DNA from: Annulohypoxylon bovei var. microspora
Taxonomy: Eukaryota; Ascomycota; Sordariomycetes; Xylariales; Hypoxylaceae
DNA length: 64,000 nt
NCBI GenBank assembly: GCA_022836615.1
Contig: MU405312.1
Span: forward strand, 1 to 64,000
Direction of reading: 5' to 3'
The notes under the pieces were generated by a model that searched no databases, was not told the DNA's origin, and saw only the letters and a program-made list of their open reading frames with translations. This document shows positions 11,052 through 22,746 of this stretch, one piece after another. Numbering within the stretch: position 1 is the stretch's first letter; every line of letters starts with the position of its first letter. A program made the position numbers and the translations under genes.

Positions 11052-12209
11052 TCACTTAGCATTCATTTGCTCAGTATCCTTCTTTTCAATTTGAGATGCG
11101 GCTTTCCCGGTTCGTTGGGGTCGGATGACGTTAGCCTCAGCGCCTTTGCATCTCTCGACCTGCTTTGCCTTGATAGACTTGGTCCCTAACACCTTGTTCG
11201 TGGCATAGGACATTGCAGCGGATGTCAACCAATAGAAATGGAGCGCGACCGGCATGTCTGCGGTACAAGGACCTATTAGGCAAGCCAAGCCAACCATGCC
11301 TCGACGTAGTCTAAGTTGCCACTTGTTTGTCGGTACTCTTACCGCAGATACTCCGTTAGATTTAGATGTGAGGTTGAACAGCTCTGAAATCCCTCCCTTT
11401 GGCATTATATTCGTGACCAACATAGCGGATAACGCAAAGGGGAGAATATGGTATGGGTCGGCAACGGATAGGTCCGGAAACCAAAGGCACCCTTCAAGCG
11501 CTATGCTGGGGTCTATTAGGTTGCCAACTTTCTCGGTCACGGTAGAAGCCGTCGATGGATCGATAGTAGACACTTCGCCAGCGGCTACAGACGGGATGTC
11601 TGCCGCAGCCTCGTCTTCGACGGGCCCCATAAGAATTCTACCGAGAAGACCTCTTGGACCACCGCATATCTGCCTGATGCATTCGATACCGATGAGCCAA
11701 CCGGGGAGACCCAAACCGCTAGAATACAACTTCCATTTTTGGGTGCCCATAGCGCGGTATATCCTCGATTGCGCCTTCGAAAACCTCTTCGCTCTCTCTT
11801 TCCCTTGCAGTTCTCTCGGAACCCCTTCGTTTTTCATATCTTGTGCAATGCGCCAACTCCATCCCCGCATAACCAGAGAAGATTTAGTTTGACGTTGGCT
11901 GATCCTAGTCGTATATATGTTAAAAGGTAGTCGGGCGATGGCGTTGATTCCAATTGCCAAGCAGGGGATCATCAAAAACCATGGTATATGTGTAGTAGCA
12001 TGTATGCTAACAATCGCGTTTACGGTTTCTTGTACACTGACGCCAGTAGCTGACGCAATACTAACACTAAATAATCTCACCCCGGGTCGCTTTCCATAGT
12101 GGTAGAGTGAAGCCCGACTGAGTTGTGTAGGTCGAAGTTGAGTTCTCGTCCCTGATAGCAAGCCAAGGGGCCTGGCTATTCGGAGAGGAGACCAGGGAAG
12201 TGAACCCAT
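11052..12209 (-). CDS. COX18: Mitochondrial inner-membrane insertase COX18 (Oxa1/YidC family)
   Basis: A single-exon protein of 385 residues. The N-terminus is rich in Arg, Ser and Leu with no acidic residues (RIARPLGLLSGTRTQLRPTQ), fitting a mitochondrial presequence. An Oxa1-type core follows: the IHATTHIPWFLMIPCLAIGI membrane helix, a long charged loop with RISQRQ, then helices near GLPGWLIGIECIRQICGG, DPYHILPFALSAMLVTNIM and LHFYWLTSAAMSYATNKVLG. Cox18 inserts the C-terminal tail of Cox2 during cytochrome oxidase assembly. The length fits Cox18 better than Oxa1, which carries a longer ribosome-binding tail. It is divergent from ALG11 across about 690 bp. Confidence 0.82.
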   Translation of the reverse strand: MGSLPWSPLRIARPLGLLSGTRTQLRPTQLSRASLYHYGKRPGVRLFSVSIASATGVSVQETVNAIVSIHATTHIPWFLMIPCLAIGINAIARLPFNIYTTRISQRQTKSSLVMRGWSWRIAQDMKNEGVPRELQGKERAKRFSKAQSRIYRAMGTQKWKLYSSGLGLPGWLIGIECIRQICGGPRGLLGRILMGPVEDEAAADIPSVAAGEVSTIDPSTASTVTEKVGNLIDPSIALEGCLWFPDLSVADPYHILPFALSAMLVTNIMPKGGISELFNLTSKSNGVSAVRVPTNKWQLRLRRGMVGLACLIGPCTADMPVALHFYWLTSAAMSYATNKVLGTKSIKAKQVERCKGAEANVIRPQRTGKAASQIEKKDTEQMNAK

Positions 12210-12899
12210 GATGGATCATGTTGAGCCTGTATTACTTTATATGTATAGTACGGCTTAAGGAGTACAAGTGAGTTTCATTGTGTATTAAGTTCCTTTATAA
12301 CTATTAGGTCATTTTATGAATTTATGAGATATGTGAACTTGCAACTCACCTAAAGTAGAACATTGAGGTGAGCAAAGATCTCAAGTCTATTGGTGGGTTG
12401 AATTTCGATATTTCGATACCATGTAGTGGATAGCCTGTAGCTTCTATCGATAAGCACCGTTGAACACTGTGCAAGAGATACTATGTGGCTGCTGCACATG
12501 TGGCAGATGTGGGTATGAACAACCTAGGTTGTAGGATGTATGTTCTAAATTAAGCCCTACATGAGGTACGTACTGATTATATGTACATAGGTACGTAGCA
12601 TGAGCTCGTACCTTCCTTGGTGGGATGCTTAATGGAACACCTTGTTCTTGTCTTTTTCATAGGTGGTCACACGCCGTAATTATTTAATCTTTTTCATCTT
12701 TTCAACATTCACGAGCTCCGACCTCAGACTTACACAATCCACACCACCGGATCATTCAATGGGTCAACTGGACGGGTTGCCGCGCAGCCTGACAAGGCCA
12801 GAAACATTATTCTTTTCCTGACACATATGCTTACCTTCGTAGAGGCATAAGTGTTCGCGTACTTTTATTAACAACATTCATTCGTCAATCTTTAGGCAA
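12210..12899. promoter_or_regulatory. Shared divergent upstream region of COX18 and ALG11
   Basis: No gene found. The ALG11 side is CT-rich with CATTC and TTTTCATC runs (12650-12890). Several GTACGTA and GGTACGTAG motifs occur around 12560-12610. No individual transcription-factor site can be claimed. Confidence 0.35.
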
Positions 12900-14749
12900 A
12901 TGTCAAACCTCTTTAAATCTCCCGACGGTTCAAGCTGCTCGTCTTCCTGCAAAGACGACACACCCTTCTCCTTCGGCATGGAGCCTAAAACTCTGGCCTT
13001 CACGACCATCGCCGTCGCTTGTACTCCGTTCGCTATATTAATATGGTGGAACTACTTCCTCCCCCTCCTATTCTACACATTTTCTCTTACGATCGGAAGA
13101 GGCTGGGGTTTGATTTTGAAGAAAGGAGCCGAAGGTCGTCGTTCCTCGATTGTTCGCGCCACTGCCGAAAATGAGGCCAAATTTAGAGAGAGTCAAGCTC
13201 AGCAAAAGGACGACAATACTAGTAGCGACGACGAGGGTTGGGAGAATATCGAAGCCTCTATAGCTGGGTCATCCGGTAACGGAGAGAAGGGCAGTCGAGA
13301 TTGGGATGGGATTGTCGGATTCTTTCATCCCTTCTGCAATGCTGGAGGTGGTGGGGAGCGAGTTTTATGGGCTGCAATTCGTGCTACCCAGAAGAGATGG
13401 CCCAATGCCAAGATCGTCGTGTATACAGGTGATCACGATGTGACTAAAGAGAGCATGCTCTCTCGTGTGAAGGTTTGAGGCCCTCACATTAGTGAATATG
13501 GAGTAAAAGAAATGCTAACGGAACTATAGAACACCTTCAGTATCGACATTCACCCTCCTACCATCCACTTTATCTACATCTCGACTCGAAACTGGGTTCT
13601 TGCTTCTACATGGCCTCATATGACCTTACTCGGACAATCGGTTGGATCGATAATTATGGGGTTGGATGCTTTCAATCTCCTAGTTCCTGATATCTTTGTC
13701 GATACTGTGGGATATGCTTTTGTCCTTGGCCTAAGCAAGATCCTGTTCCCTAAGATGCCAACTGCCGCTTATGTACACTACCCTACTATCTCCACCGATA
13801 TGCTTAACTCCCTCGACCCTAAGACTGCAGTTGGGGGCCAAGGTGTCAATGCCGGAAAAGGGGTTGGATTCAAGGGCTTTCTTAAAAGACACTACTGGAA
13901 GATTTTTGCCAATATCTACTCGTGGATGGGAGCTTCCGTCGATGTCGTCATGACGAATTCTTCTTGGACCCAGGCACACATCAAATCGATATGGGGGCCC
14001 CGTCGAGACCAGAGGGGTAGAAAACACCCTATCGCAGTTGTATATCCGCCGTGCGCTGTTCACGAAATCGAACGAGCAGTCGAGATATCCGAAGAGAGTG
14101 AGAAGAGACGCGAGAAGTACTTAGTGTACATCGCACAATTTCGACCCGAGAAGAACCACCAACTAATTTTGCAGTCCTTTGCGGAATTTGTCAAGACCGG
14201 CACCGAGTCTGCAAAGGCTGCTAAATTGGTCCTGCTAGGTAGCGTCAGGGACGACAATGACTCGAGGCGTGTGTACAAGCTTCGTCTGCTAGTCAACGAA
14301 CTTCACATTAAGGACCAGGTGATATTCCAACTCGATGCCCCGTGGTCCGAGATCCTCGAGTGGCTTGGCAAGGCTTTCGTGGGAGTGAATGGAATGTGGA
14401 ATGAGCATTTCGGGATCGGCGTTGTTGAGTATCTCGCAGCGGGTCTGATATCTGTCGTTCATAATAGCGGAGGGCCAAAACTAGATATCGTCACCGATGT
14501 CGACGGTCAACCCACAGGTACGATAGTCGCTATGATCGAATTCCTCGATGCAATGACTAACATGTTTTTCCAGGTTACCACGCCTCAACGACATCAGAGT
14601 TCGCCGAGGGCTTCGAGAAGGCTCTCTCGCACCCTGATCCGCTCTCGGTCAGACGCAGAGCTCGCCTGTCTTCCAAGCGATTCACCGAGGAGGAGTTCGC
14701 TAGGAAGTGGCTGGCCGAGCTGGAGAAGCTTGTTGCCATGAAGTTGTGA
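12900..14749 (+). CDS. ALG11: GDP-Man:Man3GlcNAc2-PP-dolichol alpha-1,2-mannosyltransferase ALG11
   Basis: Three exons, 12900-13472, 13530-14517 and 14574-14749, give 578 residues. The last intron is essential: reading through it loses the true C-terminus (FTEEEFARKWLAELEKL). An N-terminal membrane anchor lies at about residues 33-63. The Alg11 signature HPFCNAGGGGERVLW lies at about 143-157. IAQFRPEKNHQLILQSF begins the second Rossmann domain, and the GT4 E-x7-E motif is visible in NEHFGIGVVEYLAAG. The enzyme adds the fourth and fifth mannoses to the lipid-linked oligosaccharide on the cytosolic face of the ER. The acidic, serine-rich stretch at about 100-130 looks like a species-variable insertion. 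Confidence 0.92.
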
Positions 14750-15252
14750 ATACTCCGCTAGTCGATTCCCCTCTACTACTACTACCTCTACTACCCGCTA
14801 CCCTTACATAGATATATAGATATACACCCGATACCCCCAGGATTACACGGCGGGAGGCAGGTTGGAGTTCGCGTTACGCTGCGTTGCGTTAGCCTATCGA
14901 AGAGGGAAGATAGGAAGGATACTATGGAATAAGGAGGTGTTACCTAGGTCCATGCAAGCTCGTATAGCTGAAAAATATATATTGTTCCGAAACATAAATC
15001 TGACCATGCTCTTCTCTTACAGTAGGTACGTATTGCCTGGCTTGGAGACTACCTAGTTTAACTTCATTGTGATATGGTACATAGAATCTCCACGTTGGCT
15101 CCATATTGGTGATAATCGCCTTGGCACCTAGATGTAATTGATATTCTTTTCTATCCGTAATGTATACACACATATTTATACTCCCTATCCATAACATACC
15201 TCTATAATACTGACATCCCAAATAGGTACAGTATAAGAATAACAGCACCCTC
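14750..15252. other. Convergent 3' region of ALG11 and the gamma-glutamyltranspeptidase gene
   Basis: No gene found. A CTACTACTACC-rich pyrimidine stretch directly follows the ALG11 stop, and the rest is AT-rich UTR-like sequence. Confidence 0.4.
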
Positions 15253-17339
15253 CTACAAAGTCAACCCCCCACTACTCTTCTGCCTCGTCTCACTCGCAGC
15301 CTCAAACACGCCGTCGTCGCCCAGGCGAATGGCCTGCACGGCGCTGAACCCCTCGCGCACCCACGTCACGTTGTGGCCCCGATCCTGCATGCTGGCGATG
15401 GTCGCGTTGTCGAAGCCGTACTCGAAGGCGGCCACGTTCGGCATCAGCTGGTCGTGGAACCGCGGCTCGGCCACGGCGTCGGACGGCGAGAAGCCGTGCT
15501 CCAGCATGTGCCACACCACCTGCGTCGTCGAGCTGATGATGCGCGAGCCGCCGGCCGCGCCCGCGACGGCTACTAGGATGCTGGCGTTGGAGGAGGAGGA
15601 GGAGGAGGAGGAGGAGGAGGAGGCGCGCTCGACGATGACGGGCGTGATGGACGAGAGCGGCCGCTTGCCCGCGCGCACGTAGTTCGCGGGGCTCGGCGCG
15701 TACCCGAACTCGTTGTGCACGCCCGGGATCGAGAAGTCGTTCATCTCGTCGTTCAGCACGACGCCCGTCTCGGGCACCATGAGCAGGCTGCCGAACAGCA
15801 GGTTCACGGTCGTCGTGCTCGATACCGCGAACCCCAAGCCGTCCGCCGTAGATACGTGCGAGGTCCCGTGGTCCGTGGGCACGTACACGCGCGCCGGGTC
15901 GTAGTTCTCGACGGGCTGGGTGCGGTCGTCTTGGATCCGCTCACGCACGGAGGCCGCGTGGGAGGAGGATAGCAGCGCGGCTTCGAGCTTGGGCGTGGAG
16001 TGCACGAAGGCTGGGTCGCCGAGGGCTTGGTGCGCGCCGTAGGCGAAGCGCATGCTCTCGTCGAAGCGGTGCAGGGTGAGGTTGGTGTCGGACGAGGAGG
16101 CGCTGTAGCCCTCCATGGTCTTGAGCGTGCTGAGGCATACGGCGCCGCTGCTGGGCGCGCCCGTGGAGAAGAGCGTGAAGCCGCGGTACGAGATGCTGAC
16201 GGGGTCGCGGATAATGGCCTGGTAGCTGGACATGTCCTCGAGGGTCATGGTGCCGTTGTTCTCCTGGATGTACCGGATCGTTGCCTCAGCTAGAGTAGGG
16301 TTAGAAGGGTCTGGTTCCAGGGACAGTATGGAAGTACAAACCTATTGGGCCATTATAAAAGGCGTCAGCGCCGTACTCGGCTATTTGTTCAAGGGTTCTA
16401 AGCTATATGTTAGAATCACCGAGGATGTTGAAGTAGCCTTATGGGTTGCCAACTTACCTTGCATAACGTTTTCTAGTCATGGTGTCACCGAGCTTTACCA
16501 AGGTCCCTGGGCTATGATATTAGTGTTTATTCATATTATGAGATATTTCATATGAAAATGTGGTTCTTACCATTGGGGGCGAAGTCTTGAGCCCACGAGG
16601 GATCCTCGACCAAGAAGTTCCATTCGGCTATCTGGAGACCAAACTCCATATAACGAACCTGATCCTCTGAAACGACGAATCCATGATCCGCTACTGAAGC
16701 AGCCGGGAGCACGACGTCTTTCCAAGGCAGTACGCCGAATTTCTTGTGCGCATATTCGAGACCTCGCAACTCGCCTGGTACGCCAACGGAAAGACCGCCG
16801 AAGACGCTGCCTATTATGTTGTCCTTGTACATGTTCTCAGACGCGGCACTACCTGCGGCTTCGCGATAGTCGATGACGGTGTAATTGCCACTGCTGTCTC
16901 GGATAAGGCTAAAACCCCCACCTCCAAGCCCCGAATGATACATGCCGATCACACCGACACATAGTTGAGTGCCGACCCAGGCATCGACGGCATTGCCCTA
17001 GAGTGGTGATGAGCGATATGGCGAATGAGTCCTATTATGGGTATTACTTACACCTTGAGTGAGCAGATCTATGCCGATCTGACTACAGACTTTACTCTCA
17101 GATGCGACAGCTCCCCGTTTACCCGAGCTAGATGGATGTTGTTGTTGCAACACGGCCTGTCCGGCTGGTTGCCATTGTTGGGGCGCTGCGACTGAAGGCG
17201 CGACAGCTAGGAGTAGCAGCAGAAGACTCCGCGGGAGTGTAGTAAGATTTACTGGAGGTTTAGGTTAGTCGTATAGTGACGTGGTGAAGGAGAATGATAG
17301 CAAATGATCTAGTTGTAAGAAAAGTGACTACTCACTCAT
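15253..17339 (-). CDS. Secreted gamma-glutamyltranspeptidase
   Basis: Six exons: 17339-17336, 17251-17052, 16997-16571, 16506-16458, 16397-16342 and 16289-15253. All phases close to a 590-residue protein. Exon 1 is only ATGA. The spliced N-terminus is a signal peptide with LLLLLLAVAPSVAA, then a propeptide-like segment. The family motifs QGGNAVDAWVGTQLC, SGLGGGGF, DYREAA and FGGLSVGVPGE follow. DHGTSHVSTAD contains the threonine expected to be exposed as nucleophile after autoprocessing. PLSSITP and GAAGGSRII line the active site. The enzyme hydrolyses or transfers gamma-glutamyl groups, as in glutathione turnover. An 11-residue poly-Ser run sits between PLSSITP and GAAGGS. Confidence 0.92.
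15589..15621 (-). repeat. (TCC)11 trinucleotide repeat coding poly-serine
   Basis: Eleven consecutive TCC codons on the minus strand lie inside the transpeptidase gene. They insert serines between the conserved SSITP and GAAGG elements. The homogeneous codon use marks a young slippage-prone microsatellite. Confidence 0.9.
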
Positions 17340-19253
17340 CGTTAGATGTTGTGATTCGGGTTTAATATGTTGTAATCCGTTTTAATCCGTCTAACTGTCC
17401 TTAACTTCTTAACAACAGATACTCTCAAGAGACAGCATGTCCTATGAAGATAGTTTGATATTTCCAAGCAATGTCACGCCGATGCCCTAACAATACAGAT
17501 CCAGTCGTCAACTATAATACATTAGAAGATGATATGAGAAAGATAATAAAAGTTTTCCTAATTAATAATGAGAATGAAGAGACTAGGAATTTTGGCAATG
17601 GCCGGAATACGGTTATGCGCCTCTAGCGTACCTATCGGGTACTTTGAGATAATCTCGGACAGATCGGGGTTGTAGGGGTTGTAAGGATTATAAAGCACTG
17701 GAGGCATAGATAAGCCGCCAAACGGATTTCATATTCAACATTCATAGCCTATGGCAGGACCAGCAAGACCCCGGAACCCCCCACCCTTAGCAACCATTTT
17801 AGACCTATCCCTTTACAACCCGATCCCAAAGCTCTTTGAGTCAACAATTCTGTTGCCAAGTTTTCATCCCGACTTCCGTCCCGACTTCCTTCCTCAGTTC
17901 CTTTTTAAATTCTTTATTTTAAAGACGCGGTTTTCTTTGATAATATAGGTTATCTAAGTCGGAGCGTGGAGTAAAACAATATCCCCACGTTTAGAACTCC
18001 AATTAAGAAAAATAGTGACAGCCTTAGTTTAGCGAATAAGAGTTGGGATAAGTCAAGACTTATTTGTAAGCAATTCCTTACTTTTCCAACTAATAGTTAC
18101 ATACCTAGGTACAGATCTAAGTACTATGATGAACATGACAAAACTCCCGAGGTCAACACTAGGTGCGATCTTGACGATATTGAGTTTATCGAAACCGAAG
18201 CTGTACGTTCTGTTCGCAAAAATAAGTAATAAATCAAACTAAAGACGTTACACTAATAATTCGTTACATTAATAAGTAATTTACAACTAATACCTTTCAA
18301 CTCTAATAGTTTTTAGCTATCACAAGTATGTCGCAAAGCCGTTGTCAACTAGTACCTAGTAGCACCAAGTGCCGGCAATCACAACGCTCACAAGAATACC
18401 TAGTCTAACTAATTCGCATCGATCCGAATTAATCTAAAACATTCCAACCAATATGTGTGTAACAGGTCGCGAAATCTGCATCGGCAGATTGGTAGTCACC
18501 TGATACCCCTCGTCCAACACAACGCATAATATCAATCCTACATACATCAACCATCCTCTACAGTTAGAGGTCTAGTTGTCACGAGCGGCGCAAACAAGTC
18601 GTCATTTTCGCTTTAGAAACGCGTATCACCTTAATTAGCACGAGTCGCTAAATTTCTTCTTATTTGGTCTAGTACGTGAGGCTTTGCTGAACAGAGCCAG
18701 GCATCTCGTGCAATTCAGTTTTAGCCAATAGCAATCGTCCACGGTGAGTTAAAACGTCTAATCAAGGTGTTCTACACTATTAGTAGGAGCACGCTTTAGA
18801 AAATGCGGAGCCGGGGCTGAACTTGCTCCACGAGCAACTCGGTGTGAATTCGCGTACTAGGTGATGGTAAATACGGGGACGCTACCTCTTCAGCTTTAAT
18901 TTCCTATATACTATGTAGAAGGGGCTCACACGTCAGCCTTGTGAAATACCGACTTAAAATCGCCATGCGATATTAGATACCGAGCTGAAAGCTTTAATAC
19001 GTCATCGCCATAGCTTAACGGCCTGGCGGATCGAAGGCTATGTTCGGCACATGTCAGTTTAAACGCTTATGGTGTATTAGGTGGGAAGCAGAGGGTGGCG
19101 ATGAAGAAGTTAAGGGTAACATGAAAATGCAAATATAAATATGTCGTCGGTTCTTGAGAAACCAATATAATTCATTTCACCATCAAACTCCATCTCCTGT
19201 GCACATACCTATATATACCCAGTTACACCTAAAAACTAAAAGCATCTAACAAT
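17340..19253. other. Large intergenic region without a recognised gene
   Basis: No gene found. ORFs are short with no codon bias. A copy of the 29-nt dispersed sequence also present at 6603-6632 lies at 18671-18700. TATA-like AAATATAAATATG lies at 19130-19142, about 110 bp ahead of the glycine-rich gene. ACCTAGGTA-type motifs are scattered through it. Confidence 0.4.
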
Positions 19254-19679
19254 ATGTGGTGTTTCGGTGTAAGCATTTCTGTCCCTACTCACTTAACCTA
19301 CAGAAACGAATCGTCACTAACAAGACTTGGGGTCGTCTAGTCAAAGAAGAAACGCCCCTCAAAGGCAGAGCCACCTAGGATCGTGAAACTCGACCAAAAG
19401 CCAAAGAAACCTACAACAACATACGGAGGGGGGACCTCAGGAACCTACAGCGCGGGATACACCAGTGGCTACAGCGGTGGATACAGTGGAGGATATATCG
19501 GAGGAGATACCGGAGGTTACAGCGGAGGGCATCATGGAGGGCATCACGGTGGCGGCGGAAGTGGAGGCGGAGGCGGAGGAGGATATAGCGGCGGGGATAG
19601 TGGAGGTTATAGTGGTGGCGGGGATAGCGGAGGTGGAGGTGGAGGTGGAGATGGTGGTGGTGGCGGCGGTGGATGTTAA
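19254..19679 (+). CDS. Small glycine/tyrosine/serine-rich protein
   Basis: I read two exons, 19254-19268 (MWCFG) and 19341-19679, joined across a 72-bp GTAAGC...CTAG intron, giving 117 residues. The start is inferred: the main frame lacks an upstream ATG and runs back to a stop exactly at the splice acceptor, while the short exon restores ATG in phase. After a basic stretch (SKKKRPSKAEPPR) the protein becomes repeats of YSGG, GGYS, HHGG and poly-Gly, ending in a single Cys. There is no signal peptide. Glycine-rich proteins of this kind can be wall-associated, RNA-binding or phase-separating; the sequence does not say which. An upstream TATA-like box supports transcription. Confidence 0.5.
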
Positions 19680-22600
19680 ACGCGCGAATTATCGTGTCTC
19701 AAACCTATGAAATGATCGAAAGCCTTTAAAATGCCTGAGTTTAAAAGCTTTGATGGTTTTTCTCTAAGGTTTTTATTAAAAATCTCTTATCGTGGTAATC
19801 CCGAATCTTCGGCGTTAAAAAATATATAAACCTTATTATCCTTAGAGAAGCCGATATATTTATAACGATTGATTAGGTATATCATCTTGGGGGTAGGATT
19901 ATTTTAAACCTTTTGACTAATTAGATTAATAGATCTCAGCTTTTGAGGTGGTCTATTTGCGAGAAGGTGGTTTTCGACAAGATTCAGTTTTTTAGAAAAC
20001 GAAAAGCTTGTCAAAAGCTGGTTGGTGGCAGATGGATTACCTAAGATGCTTACATAATTGACTCGTTTCAGTTCAGTTGGCCCTGATCTTCAACACAGGT
20101 TATGTAAGTAAAAAAAGACCCCTAATCTGGGGGACTCAGCAACCCCTGAGAAGGTGGCTAAGGCGTTAGAAAGGTGGCTACGGGTGGCCACGGGTGGCTG
20201 AACGGGTGGTTCAACGGGAGGCTTAAGGGGTGGTATAAGGGGTGGCCAGACCGGTGGTTCAACGGGGGCTACATGGGTGGTTGAACGGGTGGCAAGACGG
20301 GTGGGTAGACGGGACGGGTGGTTCGCGGGGGGTTTATCGGGGGTGGTACAACGGGGGTGGTTAGGTAGACGGGTGGCTAGACCGGGGGTTGGACCGGTGG
20401 TTTAAAAGGTGGCTAAACGGGAGGCCCGGCGGGTGGTTTAAGGGTTGTATAAGGGGTGGCTTAAGGGGTGGCTTAAGGGGTGGTTACGGGTGGTTAGACG
20501 GGTGGCAGCACGGGTGGCTTAATAGGGGTTCGACGGGGTGTTTAACAAGTGGCTAAAAGGGAGGCTCAAAGGGAGGCCAGACGGGTGCGCGAACAACGAG
20601 CCGGGTGGTGGTGAGTTGTTTCGTCCCATGGTAAAAGAAATAAAACTGTGAGATCGAGGAATCGAACCATCGACCCCCGGCTAAACTCGGGATATTGTGC
20701 CACCCGAACGCGTGGCCTCGCGTTTAAAAAGGTATGAATAAATGATTTAAGTTTTCAATGGTTTTCTTTCAAAGAAAACGATCGTTCTACCCCATTATAA
20801 AACAGAAGGCGGGCGCTTATAATACGGAGGTAACTTAGGTAGGCAAAACCCAGAACGGAAAGTGGGACAATGCACTACCACGATGAGTCAGCAGGCACGT
20901 TCGTGCCGCATGTTCGATGTTGCTTCCCCATACGAGAAAAAGGGGTCTCAGCTCGACGGACTACCTTACCAACCAGGAACATCACCGATGGCCTAAGATA
21001 AGTGAGAACCGATATATTGCCTTGGCAGAAATCGTTGGAAGTATATCTAGTTCTCATCTGTGTTTCGCTCCAGCGGGAGAGATCGGACCGAGATCAGAAC
21101 TGCGGCAACAACCATGTACGGAGCATGGCAAGCTGTAAGTTGTGACGATGCTGTCCTGGATGTTGAAGTTAGGCTTATGCGGCCTATTTTCTCGCCTTAC
21201 ATTAGGAAACCTAGCATTAGCATAAACGAGAGGGGAAATGTATAGACACGGGAGATTGCCGATTGGATGACTAGCTCGACGTTACTTTCACGATGCCAGC
21301 TCCCGAGACAAAAAGCTTAGTGTCTCTCCCCCTACCGAGACTACCTAGTAGGAAGCATGACTCCTAAAAATTGGTAGCATCTTGACCCTTGCTGGTGCTA
21401 ATCGTATTGGTAACCGGGGTATAGAAGAACTATTTACGTGATCAACTAAACATTCAAGGTTTCAATAAAAACTCCAGAAGCCGTCCCGCGTATTGACACC
21501 CACGGGGATGTCTCGGCATAGCTATTCAGACTCCCAGTCGTCCGTACGAGACGGAAACGTGGTCACATAGATGGTAGAGGCTGAGAGATAATCAAAAGTC
21601 TTCTTGTGAATAATATTTCATGTAAGTAAGTTGTGAGCTCGATAACAACCATCCAAACATGAGCCTTGGATCGAGTGGCCAATCGTTGCCTCCTCGGTTG
21701 TCTTTGTGATGATGTCCCTCTCTGCTAGTCTGCTCACTTCGGTGCGGTCACCAATTACCCTAGCTCGTTAATATTCCGTAGGACAAACGGAACTGGGGCG
21801 GAGCAGGTTGATTAAATCCCATCTGTTGGAGCCGGCAAGGGTGGTTTATTATGGCTAGTCTCGTTCGTATGTAGACGCGGCAACCGGGTTACTCATTACC
21901 AGAGGGCGTGGTGTAATTAGCTATCCAACAAGCTCTCGTGAACCGAGAACGTCATCGATGTGACACTGGAGAATGAACCGGGGAGCAAAACGGCAATGAT
22001 GGGTAAGAAAGGAAATGACGCAGACATGGTAAAAGGAGAAAACGTACGTAATTGAAGGTTCTAAATAATGGACGAAGATGAGTTCCAGAATACGCCAAGA
22101 TTCTAGGTCCCAGACGGATTGTCTCGACTTCCTCGAAACAGACTCAGGGCGGCTCCTGATTTGCTGACCGCGACGAACGATCATTTCGAATCCTTAGGGG
22201 TTCGACGGGGGAGGTTGGGACCACATTGCGATCCGATCTTAGAGCCGGACCCTGGAACTGGGAGCGTTGGAAACGCACAGACGGTTGCCAGGCTGAAAAT
22301 TTGATAGGCTGAGGAACCCAGGAATCTCGTGTATATATATCGAAACATGCCGATACTAAGGAAAATAGGGACGCTAGAGAATTTGCTGTCATGATCCCTT
22401 TACATACATAGCAAAACCAGCAAGAATAGCGTCTGTCGTCTATTTGAGCAAACAAAAGACGATGCGGCTCGACGGCTGGATAGTAAGATTGGGCATCGTT
22501 GCCGCATGAGGTTGGACCGAAATGATATCCCTCTCATTAACGGGCGCGGGGAGAGGCTATCCTATTGTAGGATTGTAGATTAAAGAAACTTGCAGGATGG

Positions 22601-22746
22601 TGACATCCGCTGCATGTTGCGCTTCTCGCGTTAGGTAGGTACCTAGATCAGCGGGCCTGCCAATGCAGAGCGCTCGTGATCTACATGAAATGGGCGCATT
22701 AGGCACATTTCATCACCAGAGACACTACCACAGGGTGTCAGATCCA
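19680..22746. other. Long non-coding stretch with G-rich minisatellite
   Basis: Apart from the G-rich tandem tract listed separately, I find no supported gene. Frames at 20875-21245 and 21921-22455 lack codon bias and splice partners. A tRNA-like B-box occurs near 20655 on the minus strand, but no cloverleaf can be drawn. Confidence 0.4.
20150..20610 (+). repeat. Degenerate 12-nt G-rich minisatellite
   Basis: Some 35 imperfect copies of a unit close to GGGTGGNTNAAC run over about 460 bp, with strong strand asymmetry (G on plus, very few C). In one plus frame the early copies read G-W-x-N/K repeats, broken by stops from about 20282. The many GGG and GGGG runs make it a candidate G-quadruplex former. 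It begins about 470 bp after the glycine-rich gene and may be a decayed coding repeat or a satellite. Confidence 0.75.

Noticed and set aside
20640..20725. tRNA-like sequence on the minus strand with a perfect B-box (GGTTCGATTCC)
   Set aside because: The T stem does not pair, the anticodon arm cannot be closed with a U at position 33, and no acceptor stem exists. At best it is a tRNA-derived relic.
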